DNA of 64,000 nucleotides from JBCCQH01 sp039024435 (GTDB taxonomy: Bacteria; Bacteroidota; Bacteroidia; J057; JADKCL01). Under the pieces are notes generated by a model. The model saw only the letters and a program-made list of their open reading frames with translations, was not told where the DNA came from and searched no databases. Below, one piece after another: positions 43,498 through 51,808 of this stretch. The stretch is taken from assembly GCA_039024435.1 (NCBI GenBank), contig JBCCQH010000002.1, positions 1 to 64,000 of the forward strand, read 5' to 3'. How positions within the stretch are numbered: position 1 is the first letter of the stretch; each line of letters begins with the position of its first letter. A program made the position numbers and the translations under genes.

Positions 43498-44406
43498 TCA
43501 GTAATCAGACATCTTTTTTATGAGTTGATCGGGATAATCCGTGATGATGCCGCTGACTCCGAGGGCGATGAGGCGGTCCATTTCCTTGGGTTCGTTGACT
43601 GTCCAGGGGATCACCTGCATCTGTCGTGACCTGGCAAAGCCCATCATTTCGATGTCCACCAAAGTCGAAGCGGGACTCAGAATCGCGGGGTTAAAGCCGA
43701 GTTCGACGAGTTTTTCGGGGTAGGATTCGTCTTCGCCCACTAGCAAAGCCAGCGTTATTTCCGGGGACTGCCGCTGCACTTCCCGCAAGGTGGCGATGTC
43801 GAAGGCTTGCAAGGTTGTCCGCTCGGCTACGCCCTCGGCGTCGAGAACACGCAAGACCAGTTTCACAAATTCGGGCAGTTCCGGCTGGTAGACGCCTTCC
43901 CCTCCCGGTTGGCGTTTCAATTCGATGTTGTATTGGGGTAGGTGCGGCGATTCCGCCGCTCGGGCCTGCTGTTCGGCGGCTTGAAAGACGGCTTGTAAGC
44001 GGGGCTTGGCCACCCGCATCTTCGCCTGCTTGGGGAAAAGTGCGTAGACCTTGCTGCCGCAATCAAATCGTTCGATCTCGGCGTAGGTCATGTGGAACAA
44101 GTTGTAGTTGCGTTCTTCAGAAGCGGCGATTTCCCGCCCCAGAGAGTCCAGGCAAAACGCGTGGGACATCCAGGCTTCGTGGGAAACAATGACCTCGCGG
44201 TCGGCGCTGATGACCACGTCCATTTCCAGGGTATTGACCCCCATCTCCAAAGCTTTCAAAAAGCCCGGAATCGAGTTTTCCGGCATGAGTCCCCGGCAGC
44301 CCCGGTGTCCTTGAATGTCCATGTCGACCGTATTTTTGCCGCAGCCAGTTTCGAGAACCAGGCCGCAAACCATGATGAAGAAAAAACCCAAACGCAGACG
44401 TTGCAT
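43498..44406 (-). CDS. Glycerophosphodiester phosphodiesterase
   Basis: 302 residues with a signal peptide ending in a lipobox-like VLETGC. Catalytic motifs of the GDPD barrel are intact: GHRGCRGLMPENS near the start, TLEMDVVISADREVIVSHE with metal-binding Glu and Asp, and YNIELKRQ later. It hydrolyses glycerophosphodiesters to glycerol 3-phosphate and an alcohol, probably at the periplasmic face as a lipoprotein. Convergent with the preceding T9SS cargo gene. Confidence 0.9.
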   Translation of the reverse strand: MQRLRLGFFFIMVCGLVLETGCGKNTVDMDIQGHRGCRGLMPENSIPGFLKALEMGVNTLEMDVVISADREVIVSHEAWMSHAFCLDSLGREIAASEERNYNLFHMTYAEIERFDCGSKVYALFPKQAKMRVAKPRLQAVFQAAEQQARAAESPHLPQYNIELKRQPGGEGVYQPELPEFVKLVLRVLDAEGVAERTTLQAFDIATLREVQRQSPEITLALLVGEDESYPEKLVELGFNPAILSPASTLVDIEMMGFARSRQMQVIPWTVNEPKEMDRLIALGVSGIITDYPDQLIKKMSDY

Positions 44407-44522
44407 GCAGAAAAGATAGCCATTTTTTTCGCCCGCATTCGGAATGAATCGTTAAAATTCGATACCTTAATGCAAGGTTACGGGCCTTTTCCCAATTTTT
44501 GATTACCCCAACTGCACGCACC

Positions 44523-45215
44523 ATGTCCGACCGCAGCAGCATATTTGACATGATCGGGCCGGTTATGATCGGCCCTTCCAGTTCTCACACCGCCGGGGTG
44601 GTCCGCATCGGGCGGGTGGCCCGGCGGCTCCACGACAAACAACCCGAGCGGGCCACAATTACCTTTTACAATTCATTTGCCCGGACCTACGAAGGCCACG
44701 GCAGCAACCGGGCGATCATGGCTGGCCTGCTGGACTTCGGCACCGATGACGAACGCATCCGTACCGCACTGGACCTCGCCCAAGAGGCCGGAATCGAGTT
44801 CAAATTCAAAGCTGTGACCAATGCTTCCGCCTTGCATCCCAACACCGTCCGGGTCAAGCTGAGTTCCGGTCCGGAGGGCGAAGAAGAAAAAGTGGATGTC
44901 GTTGGGGTTTCGCGCGGCGGCGGACTCATTTCCATCGTGGAGCTGGACGGATTCCGCTGCAATTTCACCGCCCAGCGCCACACCCTGGTCGTTCAAGCGG
45001 ACGACGTCAAGGGCTCGATTGCCTTCGTGGCCAATATGCTCGCCAATGACGACTGCAACATCGCCACGATGACCGTAGACCGGCGGGCCCGCAACCAAAA
45101 AGCCCGCCTCGTCTTCGAGATGGATTCGGAAATCACCGACCTGACCGTACAGTACATGGAGTCCCGCAACTGGATCGACCGTGTCGTATATTTGCCCAAT
45201 ATTCAGATCCAATGA
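44523..45215 (+). CDS. sdaAB: L-serine ammonia-lyase, iron-sulfur type, beta subunit
   Basis: 230 residues from the ATG at 44523; an upstream TTG (44499) is possible. The SdaAB text is clear: SIFDMIGPVMIGPSSSHTAGVVRIG, then FARTYEGHGSNRAIMAGLL, and an ACT domain at the C-terminus (VQADDVKGSIAFVANMLANDDCNIATM). With the alpha subunit it turns L-serine into pyruvate and ammonia; the alpha gene, with the cluster cysteines, is not adjacent. Its stop overlaps the TolC start as ATGA, an unexpected coupling to efflux genes. Confidence 0.9.
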   Translation: MSDRSSIFDMIGPVMIGPSSSHTAGVVRIGRVARRLHDKQPERATITFYNSFARTYEGHGSNRAIMAGLLDFGTDDERIRTALDLAQEAGIEFKFKAVTNASALHPNTVRVKLSSGPEGEEEKVDVVGVSRGGGLISIVELDGFRCNFTAQRHTLVVQADDVKGSIAFVANMLANDDCNIATMTVDRRARNQKARLVFEMDSEITDLTVQYMESRNWIDRVVYLPNIQIQ

Positions 45216-46588
45216 TCCGTTTCGCCACCAAAGTTGTCCTCCTCCTGGTCTTGCTATGTCCGGTGCTTGCATTTTCTCAGGTCAAACTCACCTTGGAAGA
45301 TTGCATTGCCATGGCCTTGGAATCCAATTTGCAGTTGCGGCAATCGGGGAACTCCTTGTCCGCCGAGCAGGTTGCGCTCACGCGCAGCAAATTTGACTTC
45401 CTGCCGAGTGCCGTCGCCCTGTTCAATGGCTCCCGTGGTTTTGGCCGGACGGTCGACAACTTTACCCAAGCCATCGCCGATTCGCCCACCACGATGAACG
45501 GGCGCTTGGGGGTTTCGCTGGACCTTTTCCGGGGCTTTTCCAAGTGGAATGAACTCCGCCGGGCCGAAAACGCAGTCAAAGCAGCCCAGTATTCACTGGA
45601 AGATCTGGAAAATGACATCCGCCTGAACGTCGCTCTTGCCTTTTTCAATGCTACCTATGCCGAGGACAACCTCGCGGTGGCCGACGGCAATCTGGACCTG
45701 CTGGAAAAACAGTTGGAACGGGCGCGGGCCATGCAGGAGGCGGGCATGAACACCCAAGGCGATCTCTTTGCTGTAGAAGCAGAAATCGCCAATGCCAAAG
45801 CCGCCGTCGTCTCCGCCCAAAACAACTACGACCGCAGCCTCCTGGACCTGCTGCTCGCGCTGAATGCCGACATGACCAAGACCTACACCCTGGTGCGGCC
45901 CGACCTGGAAGGCCTTGTTCTCGCTGATGAAATGCGTTCGGCGGAGAGTGTGTACGAGTACGCCCAGCAAAACAACCCCGCCGTGCGTGAGCAGCAGATG
46001 CGGATCATCGCCGCCAACTACGCCTTGAAACAGTCCCAGTCGGGCTTCTTTCCCACGCTTTCCTTGGACTACACTGCGTTTACCTTTTTCTCGTCGAATG
46101 CGCGGCCGCTCGACTCCGTCCTCTTCACCGACGACGGCTTTCAGCAATTCTTTGGGCCCACGACGCCCTTTGATGATCAGGTTACCAGCAACTTCAGTCA
46201 CAGCTTGGGCCTGACCCTGACCATTCCGCTGTTCAGCAAGTACAGCGTCTACCAAGGCGTTGCCAATGCCCGTTTGAATTACAGCAACGCCCAGTTGAAC
46301 TACGACAACGCGCAAAACGAGCTTTACCGGGCAGTCATGCAGGCGCACCAGGATGCAATGGCCGCCCGCGCCCAGTACCTCGCCAATGTCGAACGGGCGG
46401 TCAGCCAGCAAAAGGCCCTCGAATACGCCGAACAGAAATACGAATCCGGAGTGATGGACTTTTACAGCCTCCGTGAATTCATCAACAACGATACCCAGGC
46501 CCGCGTGGACCGGATTCGCACGCAATACGATTACGTCCTCAAGCAAAAGGTACTCGACCTGTACGAAGGAAAACAATTGAAATTCTGA
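45212..46588 (+). CDS. TolC-family outer membrane efflux protein
   Basis: 458 residues with a signal peptide (VVLLLVLLCPVLAFSQ) and two copies of the long helical/beta repeat of TolC channels: LTLEDCIAMALESNLQLRQ opens the first, DEMRSAESVYEYAQQNNPAVREQQMRI the second, and the tail YEYAEQKYESG-type repeat (KALEYAEQKYESGVMDFY) is typical. It forms the outer membrane exit duct for the adaptor encoded 12 bases downstream and, presumably, an ABC or RND pump elsewhere. Confidence 0.92.
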   Translation: MIRFATKVVLLLVLLCPVLAFSQVKLTLEDCIAMALESNLQLRQSGNSLSAEQVALTRSKFDFLPSAVALFNGSRGFGRTVDNFTQAIADSPTTMNGRLGVSLDLFRGFSKWNELRRAENAVKAAQYSLEDLENDIRLNVALAFFNATYAEDNLAVADGNLDLLEKQLERARAMQEAGMNTQGDLFAVEAEIANAKAAVVSAQNNYDRSLLDLLLALNADMTKTYTLVRPDLEGLVLADEMRSAESVYEYAQQNNPAVREQQMRIIAANYALKQSQSGFFPTLSLDYTAFTFFSSNARPLDSVLFTDDGFQQFFGPTTPFDDQVTSNFSHSLGLTLTIPLFSKYSVYQGVANARLNYSNAQLNYDNAQNELYRAVMQAHQDAMAARAQYLANVERAVSQQKALEYAEQKYESGVMDFYSLREFINNDTQARVDRIRTQYDYVLKQKVLDLYEGKQLKF

Positions 46589-46600
46589 GCCCAGAATAAC

Positions 46601-47953
46601 ATGGCAAAAAAGCGAAAAAAAAGGCGCACGGGACTCATCTGGACGATCATCATCGGCGTCGGACTGATGGCGGTGTTTTTTGTGGTCATGTTCGGTTTTG
46701 GCGGAGACGAGGCGCCCGAGGTGATGGCCGAATCAGTGACCAGCCGGACAATTGTGGCTTCGGTTTCCGAATCGGGGGTCATCGAGCCGGTGACCGAAGT
46801 GAGCATTGCGGCGGATGTCTCCGGCGAAGTCATCGAACTGAATGCCCGCGAAGGTGATCTTGTGGAGCAGGGAGCCGTCCTGGTGAGCATTCGCCCGGAC
46901 AATTATCAGAGCGCTCTGGAGCAAGCCCGCGCGGCCCTGGATCAAAGCATCGCCCAGCAACTGAGTTCCGAGGCAGCCCGCGAACAGGCGTATTCCCGTT
47001 ACCTGAACGATTCGGCCAGTTTCAAGCGCAAGGACGAACTCCTCAAAAAGAAAGTCATTCCCTATACCGAATGGGAAGCGGCTCGCTTTGCCCTGGACAT
47101 TGCCCGTTCGGATCTGCGCAGTTCTATCGCCAATGCAAAAAGCATGAAGTACCAGGTCGACAGCCGCCGGGCCAGCCTGAAAAACGCCCAGACTGAACTG
47201 CGCAAGACGACGATTCTCGCGAGCATGGACGGGACCTTGACCCGGCAGACGGTGGAGAAGGGGGAGCGGGTGGTCGGTACCATGCAGATGGAGGGCACCG
47301 AGATGTTGCGCATTGCCGATTTGTCGCGGATGCAGGTGATTGTGGAAATCAATGAAAATGACATTGTGCACCTGCGCATCGGAGATTCCGCCCACATCGA
47401 GGTGGACGCTTACGAGGAGCGAATGTTTCGCGGCCAGGTGACTGAAATCGCCTACTCCGCTTCGATGCAAAACCACACCAGTGGGGACCAGATCACCAGT
47501 TTTGGGGTCAAAATCGAGATTGACTCGGCGTCCTACCGCAATGATCCCGAGATGATGCGCGGCCTCAAATCCTACCAGAGTCCTTTTCGTCCCGGCATGA
47601 GTGCGCAGGTGGAAATCTACACCGAGCGCGCTGAGAATGAACTTGCGGTGCCCATCCAGGCGGTGACGGTGCGCAAGCCTGAGGCTGAGCCGGGGGGGGC
47701 GGTTGATGAAGACGCTGAGCCGGAGGAAGTGGTATTTGTACTGGGTGAAGGCAACTCCGTCGCAATGCGGCCCGTCCGCACCGGAATCAGCGATGACAAG
47801 TACATCGTGATCCGGGAGGGCCTGAAGAACGGGGAGCGGATCGTGACCGGACCTTACAAGATGCTCTCAAAAGGATTGAAGTCCGGTGACGTCGTACGGG
47901 TCAAAGGGGCCAAAATGCCCCCTAAAGCTCCGAAAACAGCCGAGTTACAGTGA
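46601..47953 (+). CDS. Periplasmic adaptor protein (HlyD/MacA type)
   Basis: 450 residues. One N-terminal membrane anchor after a basic start (KKRKKRRTGLIWTIIIGVGL), then the lipoyl half (VSIAADVSGEVIELNAREGDLV), a coiled-coil hairpin with VIPYTEWEAARFALDIARSD, the second lipoyl half (ILASMDGTLTRQTVEKGERVV) and beta-barrel domains. This is the order of MacA-like adaptors. It should link the TolC protein to an inner membrane pump; no pump gene follows in the window, the next gene being a small kinase. Confidence 0.92.
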   Translation: MAKKRKKRRTGLIWTIIIGVGLMAVFFVVMFGFGGDEAPEVMAESVTSRTIVASVSESGVIEPVTEVSIAADVSGEVIELNAREGDLVEQGAVLVSIRPDNYQSALEQARAALDQSIAQQLSSEAAREQAYSRYLNDSASFKRKDELLKKKVIPYTEWEAARFALDIARSDLRSSIANAKSMKYQVDSRRASLKNAQTELRKTTILASMDGTLTRQTVEKGERVVGTMQMEGTEMLRIADLSRMQVIVEINENDIVHLRIGDSAHIEVDAYEERMFRGQVTEIAYSASMQNHTSGDQITSFGVKIEIDSASYRNDPEMMRGLKSYQSPFRPGMSAQVEIYTERAENELAVPIQAVTVRKPEAEPGGAVDEDAEPEEVVFVLGEGNSVAMRPVRTGISDDKYIVIREGLKNGERIVTGPYKMLSKGLKSGDVVRVKGAKMPPKAPKTAELQ

Positions 47954-48077
47954 GTCAATCCCTATTCTTAGGCAAGCTATCTTCCTGACCAATCGACAAA
48001 TCTGAGCCCCGGGAGGGGGTAAGGCTTGGAATACGCCAAATCTTCCGTCACGAGGTTAGGATTTGGCCGCTACTTTG

Positions 48078-48085
48078 TACCTTTG
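48078..48085 (+). promoter_or_regulatory. Candidate -7 promoter element (TACCTTTG)
   Basis: Fits the Bacteroidota TAnnTTTG consensus and lies only six bases before the ATG at 48092, so a transcript from it would be nearly leaderless. No TTTG at proper -33 spacing was found; the nearest is 12 bases upstream. Confidence 0.35.
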
Positions 48086-48091
48086 TCCAGC

Positions 48092-48673
48092 ATGCACGAT
48101 CGAAAAGACACCATTCTCGCCATTGTAGGCTTGGCCGGCACCGGAAAGTCGGTCCTCACACACTACCTCACCGAAAAGTACGAGCTGACCCGGATTTATT
48201 TCGGTGGTTACGTGCTCAAAGAAGTTAAGCGACGAGGATTAGAGATCAATCCACAAAATGAAAAGTATGTCCGGGAAGACCTCCGCAAACTCCACCAGAT
48301 GGAAGCAATTGCGCTACTGGCTTTGCCCGATATTCAAGCGGCCATCGCCGCCGGAGAGAAGGTGATCATCGATGGGATCTACAGTTTTTCCGAATATGTT
48401 TTGCTGAAAAAAGAATTGGGCGAACGCTTGAAACTCGTGGCCGTCCATTGTCCCCGCGAATTGCGCTACGCCCGCCTGAGTACCCGCAAACCCCGTTCGC
48501 TGACCCCGACGGAAGTGGACCAGCGGGACTTCTTTGAGATCCGCAACCTGGAAAAAGGTGGACCGATCGCCATTGCCGATTACCACATCCTCAATGACCA
48601 GGGGCTTCCCCAACTGTATGATAAAATGGAAGAGATCGTCCGCATTGCCGCGGGACGGGCGGTAGCCGAATAG
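48092..48673 (+). CDS. Small P-loop kinase, dephospho-CoA kinase-like
   Basis: 193 residues from the ATG at 48092 (MHDRKDTILAIVGLAGTGKS); a longer upstream frame is unlikely. GLAGTGKS is the P-loop, DGIYSFSEYVLLKKEL carries a DG(I/L) acidic motif, and RLSTRKPRSLTPTEVDQRD is a lid-like region. It resembles UPF0200/dephospho-CoA-kinase-related nucleoside or nucleotide kinases. The substrate is not known. Convergent with a minus-strand lipoprotein gene 15 bases away. Confidence 0.75.
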   Translation: MHDRKDTILAIVGLAGTGKSVLTHYLTEKYELTRIYFGGYVLKEVKRRGLEINPQNEKYVREDLRKLHQMEAIALLALPDIQAAIAAGEKVIIDGIYSFSEYVLLKKELGERLKLVAVHCPRELRYARLSTRKPRSLTPTEVDQRDFFEIRNLEKGGPIAIADYHILNDQGLPQLYDKMEEIVRIAAGRAVAE

Positions 48674-48688
48674 CGCTCCGGAACCGCT

Positions 48689-49669
48689 TTACTCTTGGGT
48701 CGATAGTTGGTGCCAGGCGCCCACCACCGCGTACGGAAAGGGCAGAGAATCCAAGGGGGCGGCCGCATTCAAATCGTATCGGAACAGGCTGTCATTCCGG
48801 AAGTAATGCAGTACCCCGGCGAAGAAATTCACTTCGAAATGTTCAATATCGGCCGCGAGAATCGGACTCAATTGCGGCGTCTGTACCGTCCCCGCTTCCA
48901 GTTGGAGGTCAGTCAGGTACTCGGAGACGTAGCGCGTCGCGAAGTAGGGCGTGTAGCGGATCTGATCGTAGGTGACCTGAAAATTGATTCGAGAAATGTA
49001 ATCGGCATTCGAAGCGATGATTGCGCTGAATTGGGTCGTGTCCCGCCGGCTGAGGACGTGGAGGTTGTTGAACCGGTCGAATTGAAATTCGGTGATCCGC
49101 GCCCCGATGTTCAGTTGGGCCCGCGGGGTCAAAGCCTGCTCGTCGTACACGTAGACCAGCGAATCGTCGACCTGGGTGTAAAAACGGCCATTGCTGTAGA
49201 TCGCTCGGCCGGGTTTCCCTTCGAATTCTACCGGGACGACTTCGCCGTTGCGCAGGCGAATGAAAGCGATGGCGCCATTGAGGGTGTCGGTGGCGATGAT
49301 TTGTTCCCGGCCCACGGCAAAGTGGTGCGGGCGGACGGGTAGACCGGTAAATTCTTCGGTCAGGGCTTTGGTTTCGGGATTGACCGCGATGATGCGCTGC
49401 TGCCCTCCGGCGGCCAGCCACAGGCGATTGTCCACCAGATCGACTTCGCTGAGGACCGTATGCGCGATGCCGAACAAGGCGTTCAAATCCGGAGTCACTT
49501 CGCCATTGCGGCGCTCGATCAAGGTGTTTCCATCCGCGGTACGCGCGAGGTAGAAATTGGCGCGGGTCTCCACCGCATACTCAGAATCATCGTCCCAGCC
49601 ATTGCAACCGGTGATCCCGAACGCGAGCAGACATGCCCACCCCCAAAGCCATCCATGCTTCATGGCCAC
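48689..49669 (-). CDS. Lipoprotein with beta-propeller-like repeats
   Basis: 326 residues. Signal peptide and lipobox (LLAFGITGC, Cys22). The mature protein is made of recurring strand segments of about 45 residues (VDLVDNRLWLAAGGQQRIIAV, HHFAVGREQIIATDTLNGAIA, ARITEFQFDRFNNLHVLSRR), as in six- or seven-bladed propellers. The function cannot be inferred. Same strand as the FG-GAP protein gene immediately upstream, 26 bases away, so the two are probably co-transcribed. Confidence 0.7.
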   Translation of the reverse strand: MAMKHGWLWGWACLLAFGITGCNGWDDDSEYAVETRANFYLARTADGNTLIERRNGEVTPDLNALFGIAHTVLSEVDLVDNRLWLAAGGQQRIIAVNPETKALTEEFTGLPVRPHHFAVGREQIIATDTLNGAIAFIRLRNGEVVPVEFEGKPGRAIYSNGRFYTQVDDSLVYVYDEQALTPRAQLNIGARITEFQFDRFNNLHVLSRRDTTQFSAIIASNADYISRINFQVTYDQIRYTPYFATRYVSEYLTDLQLEAGTVQTPQLSPILAADIEHFEVNFFAGVLHYFRNDSLFRYDLNAAAPLDSLPFPYAVVGAWHQLSTQE

Positions 49670-49695
49670 AAGATAGGTAAAATCGGTGATTTGCC

Positions 49696-51390
49696 TTACT
49701 CAACGATGACCTTGGTTCGGACCGTCTCCCCGGCCCGTTCTACCTCCAGGACGTACAATCCCGCCGCCAAACCGCGCACCACGAGATCGGCCCGCCGGGC
49801 ACTTTCCCGAACCACCCGGCCTTGGCCATCGATCAGGCGCGTGGCCCGCGGAACCCTGCCCCGCACCCACAACCGGTCCGCCACTGGATTCGGATAGACC
49901 TGTACCGGCGGCGGGGTTTTCCCGGGCTCGGCGGCCACGAACCCTGCCGGGTGGTAGACCCCATCGCGGTCCCGCCCCATGTACCCCGGCCAGGCCACCC
50001 GCTCTACCGGAATTCCTAGATTCAGGCGTTCAATGACCGCATCGGTCATGCCCGCCCAGTTTGCGGTTTGAGGATGGTAACCCAGGACCAATTCGGCACT
50101 TTGGTCCCCGTCCAGGTCCACCAAGGCCGGTGTCGAAAAGATGTTCAGGCCGTTGCGCAACAGGCCGACGTCGCTGATTTGGTTATCATTGAAATCGATC
50201 CACTGCAACTGGTTCCGGTACTGGAGGGTAAAAAATCCGATGTCCCGGTTTTCCACGATCAGCACTTCGTCCCAGCCGTCGCCATCGCGGTCGGCGGCAT
50301 TGACCTGGCTGAATTGGTAGTGGGTTGCGGTGTCGGTCCAAGCGATTTGACCGGTCGCGCCATCGACCAGGATTTGGAGGTACTGCGAATAAAATGACCA
50401 CTGCCCCCGAGCGGCAATCACAAACACGTCCGGGGTCGCATCCCCGGTAAACTGGCCGACGGTGGGCGCAGTGTACATCTCGTAGCCGGGAAACTCGCGG
50501 GACCAAAGCGGGACAAATCCGTCGCCCCCCAGGGCGGTCAATCGGCCATTTAACTCCGGCACTACCAAATCGAGCACGCCGTCCTGGTCCAGATCTGCGA
50601 GGCTCGGCGAGGCGATCATGCCCTTGAGCGAGTCGTCGAGCAGCGGGCTGGCCCCGGAAATGTCTCCGCTTCGCAAATCCGAGAGGGGAATCGCCCAGAG
50701 TCTGCCCCGCACGGTTTCGCCGCCGGTCCCGAAGATCACCCAGGGATCACCCGCCCCGTCTACGTCCAGGAGCAGGGGGGAAAAGTAGGTTTCGTGGCCA
50801 TCGGGTACAGTGTCGCGCGCGATCAGTTGGCCGGTGCGCCCACTCAGCAGCACCAGCGACCCGGGGGGACGCAGGGAATCGTAAGGCAGGGCAAAGCGGT
50901 CGCCGCCATTGGCGGTAAGGAGATCCGGCACGCCATCCTGGTCCAGATCGGGCACCCACTGCGCGTTGTAAAATTGCAGCCAGCCCGCCGCTGAGGGAGG
51001 CCCCAAGCTGTCCGGCCAAAATTCCCAGATTTTATTGCCCGTGGCTCCGTCCACCGCCCAAAACAGGGCGGAACGTCCCCCGATGAAGATGTCCGCGACC
51101 TGGTCGCCATTGATGTCCCGGGTCAATGCCGTGCCGAATATCTGGTCCGGCGCGGGCAACTGCCACAGGCGCTGCCCCGTACTTCCGTCGAGGGCCATGA
51201 CGGCGGTTCGGGTCGGCAAGCCTTCAATCCCTCCCCCCACGACGATGTCCCGCACCCCGTCCTGGTTCAGGTCCACCGCAACCGGCGAACTGAACAGGGA
51301 GACCGAATCCATGGCCTGGGACCATTGGGGCGTCTGGGCTCCCGCCGTCTGGGCGAGCAGGAGCACCACTACGAATAAGTGTATCCGCAT
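49696..51390 (-). CDS. FG-GAP/VCBS repeat protein with T9SS sorting tail
   Basis: 564 residues. Signal peptide (VVVLLLAQTAGA) then repeated calcium-binding style blades such as DLNQDGVRDIVVGG, DINGDQVADIFIGG, DLDQDGVPDLLTAN, DLDQDGVLDLVVPE and DRDGDGWDEVLIV, characteristic of FG-GAP beta-propellers. The last 85 residues are a T9SS type A sorting domain: VQVYPNPVADRLWV, GLAAGLYVLEVERA and a final KVIVE. Surface protein, perhaps in adhesion. Confidence 0.9.
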   Translation of the reverse strand: MRIHLFVVVLLLAQTAGAQTPQWSQAMDSVSLFSSPVAVDLNQDGVRDIVVGGGIEGLPTRTAVMALDGSTGQRLWQLPAPDQIFGTALTRDINGDQVADIFIGGRSALFWAVDGATGNKIWEFWPDSLGPPSAAGWLQFYNAQWVPDLDQDGVPDLLTANGGDRFALPYDSLRPPGSLVLLSGRTGQLIARDTVPDGHETYFSPLLLDVDGAGDPWVIFGTGGETVRGRLWAIPLSDLRSGDISGASPLLDDSLKGMIASPSLADLDQDGVLDLVVPELNGRLTALGGDGFVPLWSREFPGYEMYTAPTVGQFTGDATPDVFVIAARGQWSFYSQYLQILVDGATGQIAWTDTATHYQFSQVNAADRDGDGWDEVLIVENRDIGFFTLQYRNQLQWIDFNDNQISDVGLLRNGLNIFSTPALVDLDGDQSAELVLGYHPQTANWAGMTDAVIERLNLGIPVERVAWPGYMGRDRDGVYHPAGFVAAEPGKTPPPVQVYPNPVADRLWVRGRVPRATRLIDGQGRVVRESARRADLVVRGLAAGLYVLEVERAGETVRTKVIVE

Positions 51391-51808
51391 GGATTAAAAA
51401 TAGGCAAGCCCAGGCTGAATCTGGTGGAGGCCGAAGGAGATTGTGCGGCATTGTCCGGGAGGCGGTTGGGGTGACAGGCCATCGTACACAGATGATCACC
51501 CAGACAAATAATTATTTTTCGGAAATTAGAGGCTGTTTAAATTTAATTCTGCGATTTTGCTATGGCATCTTTTTTCGCCCCTCTTCAGCTATTTTCTCGC
51601 CCATAGCTCGGGCTATGGACTCCAAAATGAGCTTCGATGGACAAAAAAATCTGCACTAGCAAATTTCACAAACCAATTTTAAACAGCCTCTTAGGCTCGG
51701 TCTGCTTTAGCAGATCTTGTGAGCAGTAAGCCAAAACCACTTAAACTGTTTTGAGAAGGCGTTGGAAGGTCTCACCATCAACTTTAAATTCCATCTGAAC
51801 TCCACACC
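51391..51808. other. Intergenic region with MITE copy D
   Basis: 418 bases between two minus-strand genes; apart from the repeat at 51529-51690 nothing recognisable. Confidence 0.65.
51529..51690 (+). repeat. 162-bp MITE-like element, copy D
   Basis: Ends GAGGCTGTTTAAATTT and AATTTTAAACAGCCTC; identical TTA triplets on both sides (51526-51528 and 51691-51693) form a clean TNA duplication. Interior nearly identical to copy C, including the diverged right arm of the hairpin. No coding capacity. Confidence 0.9.
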
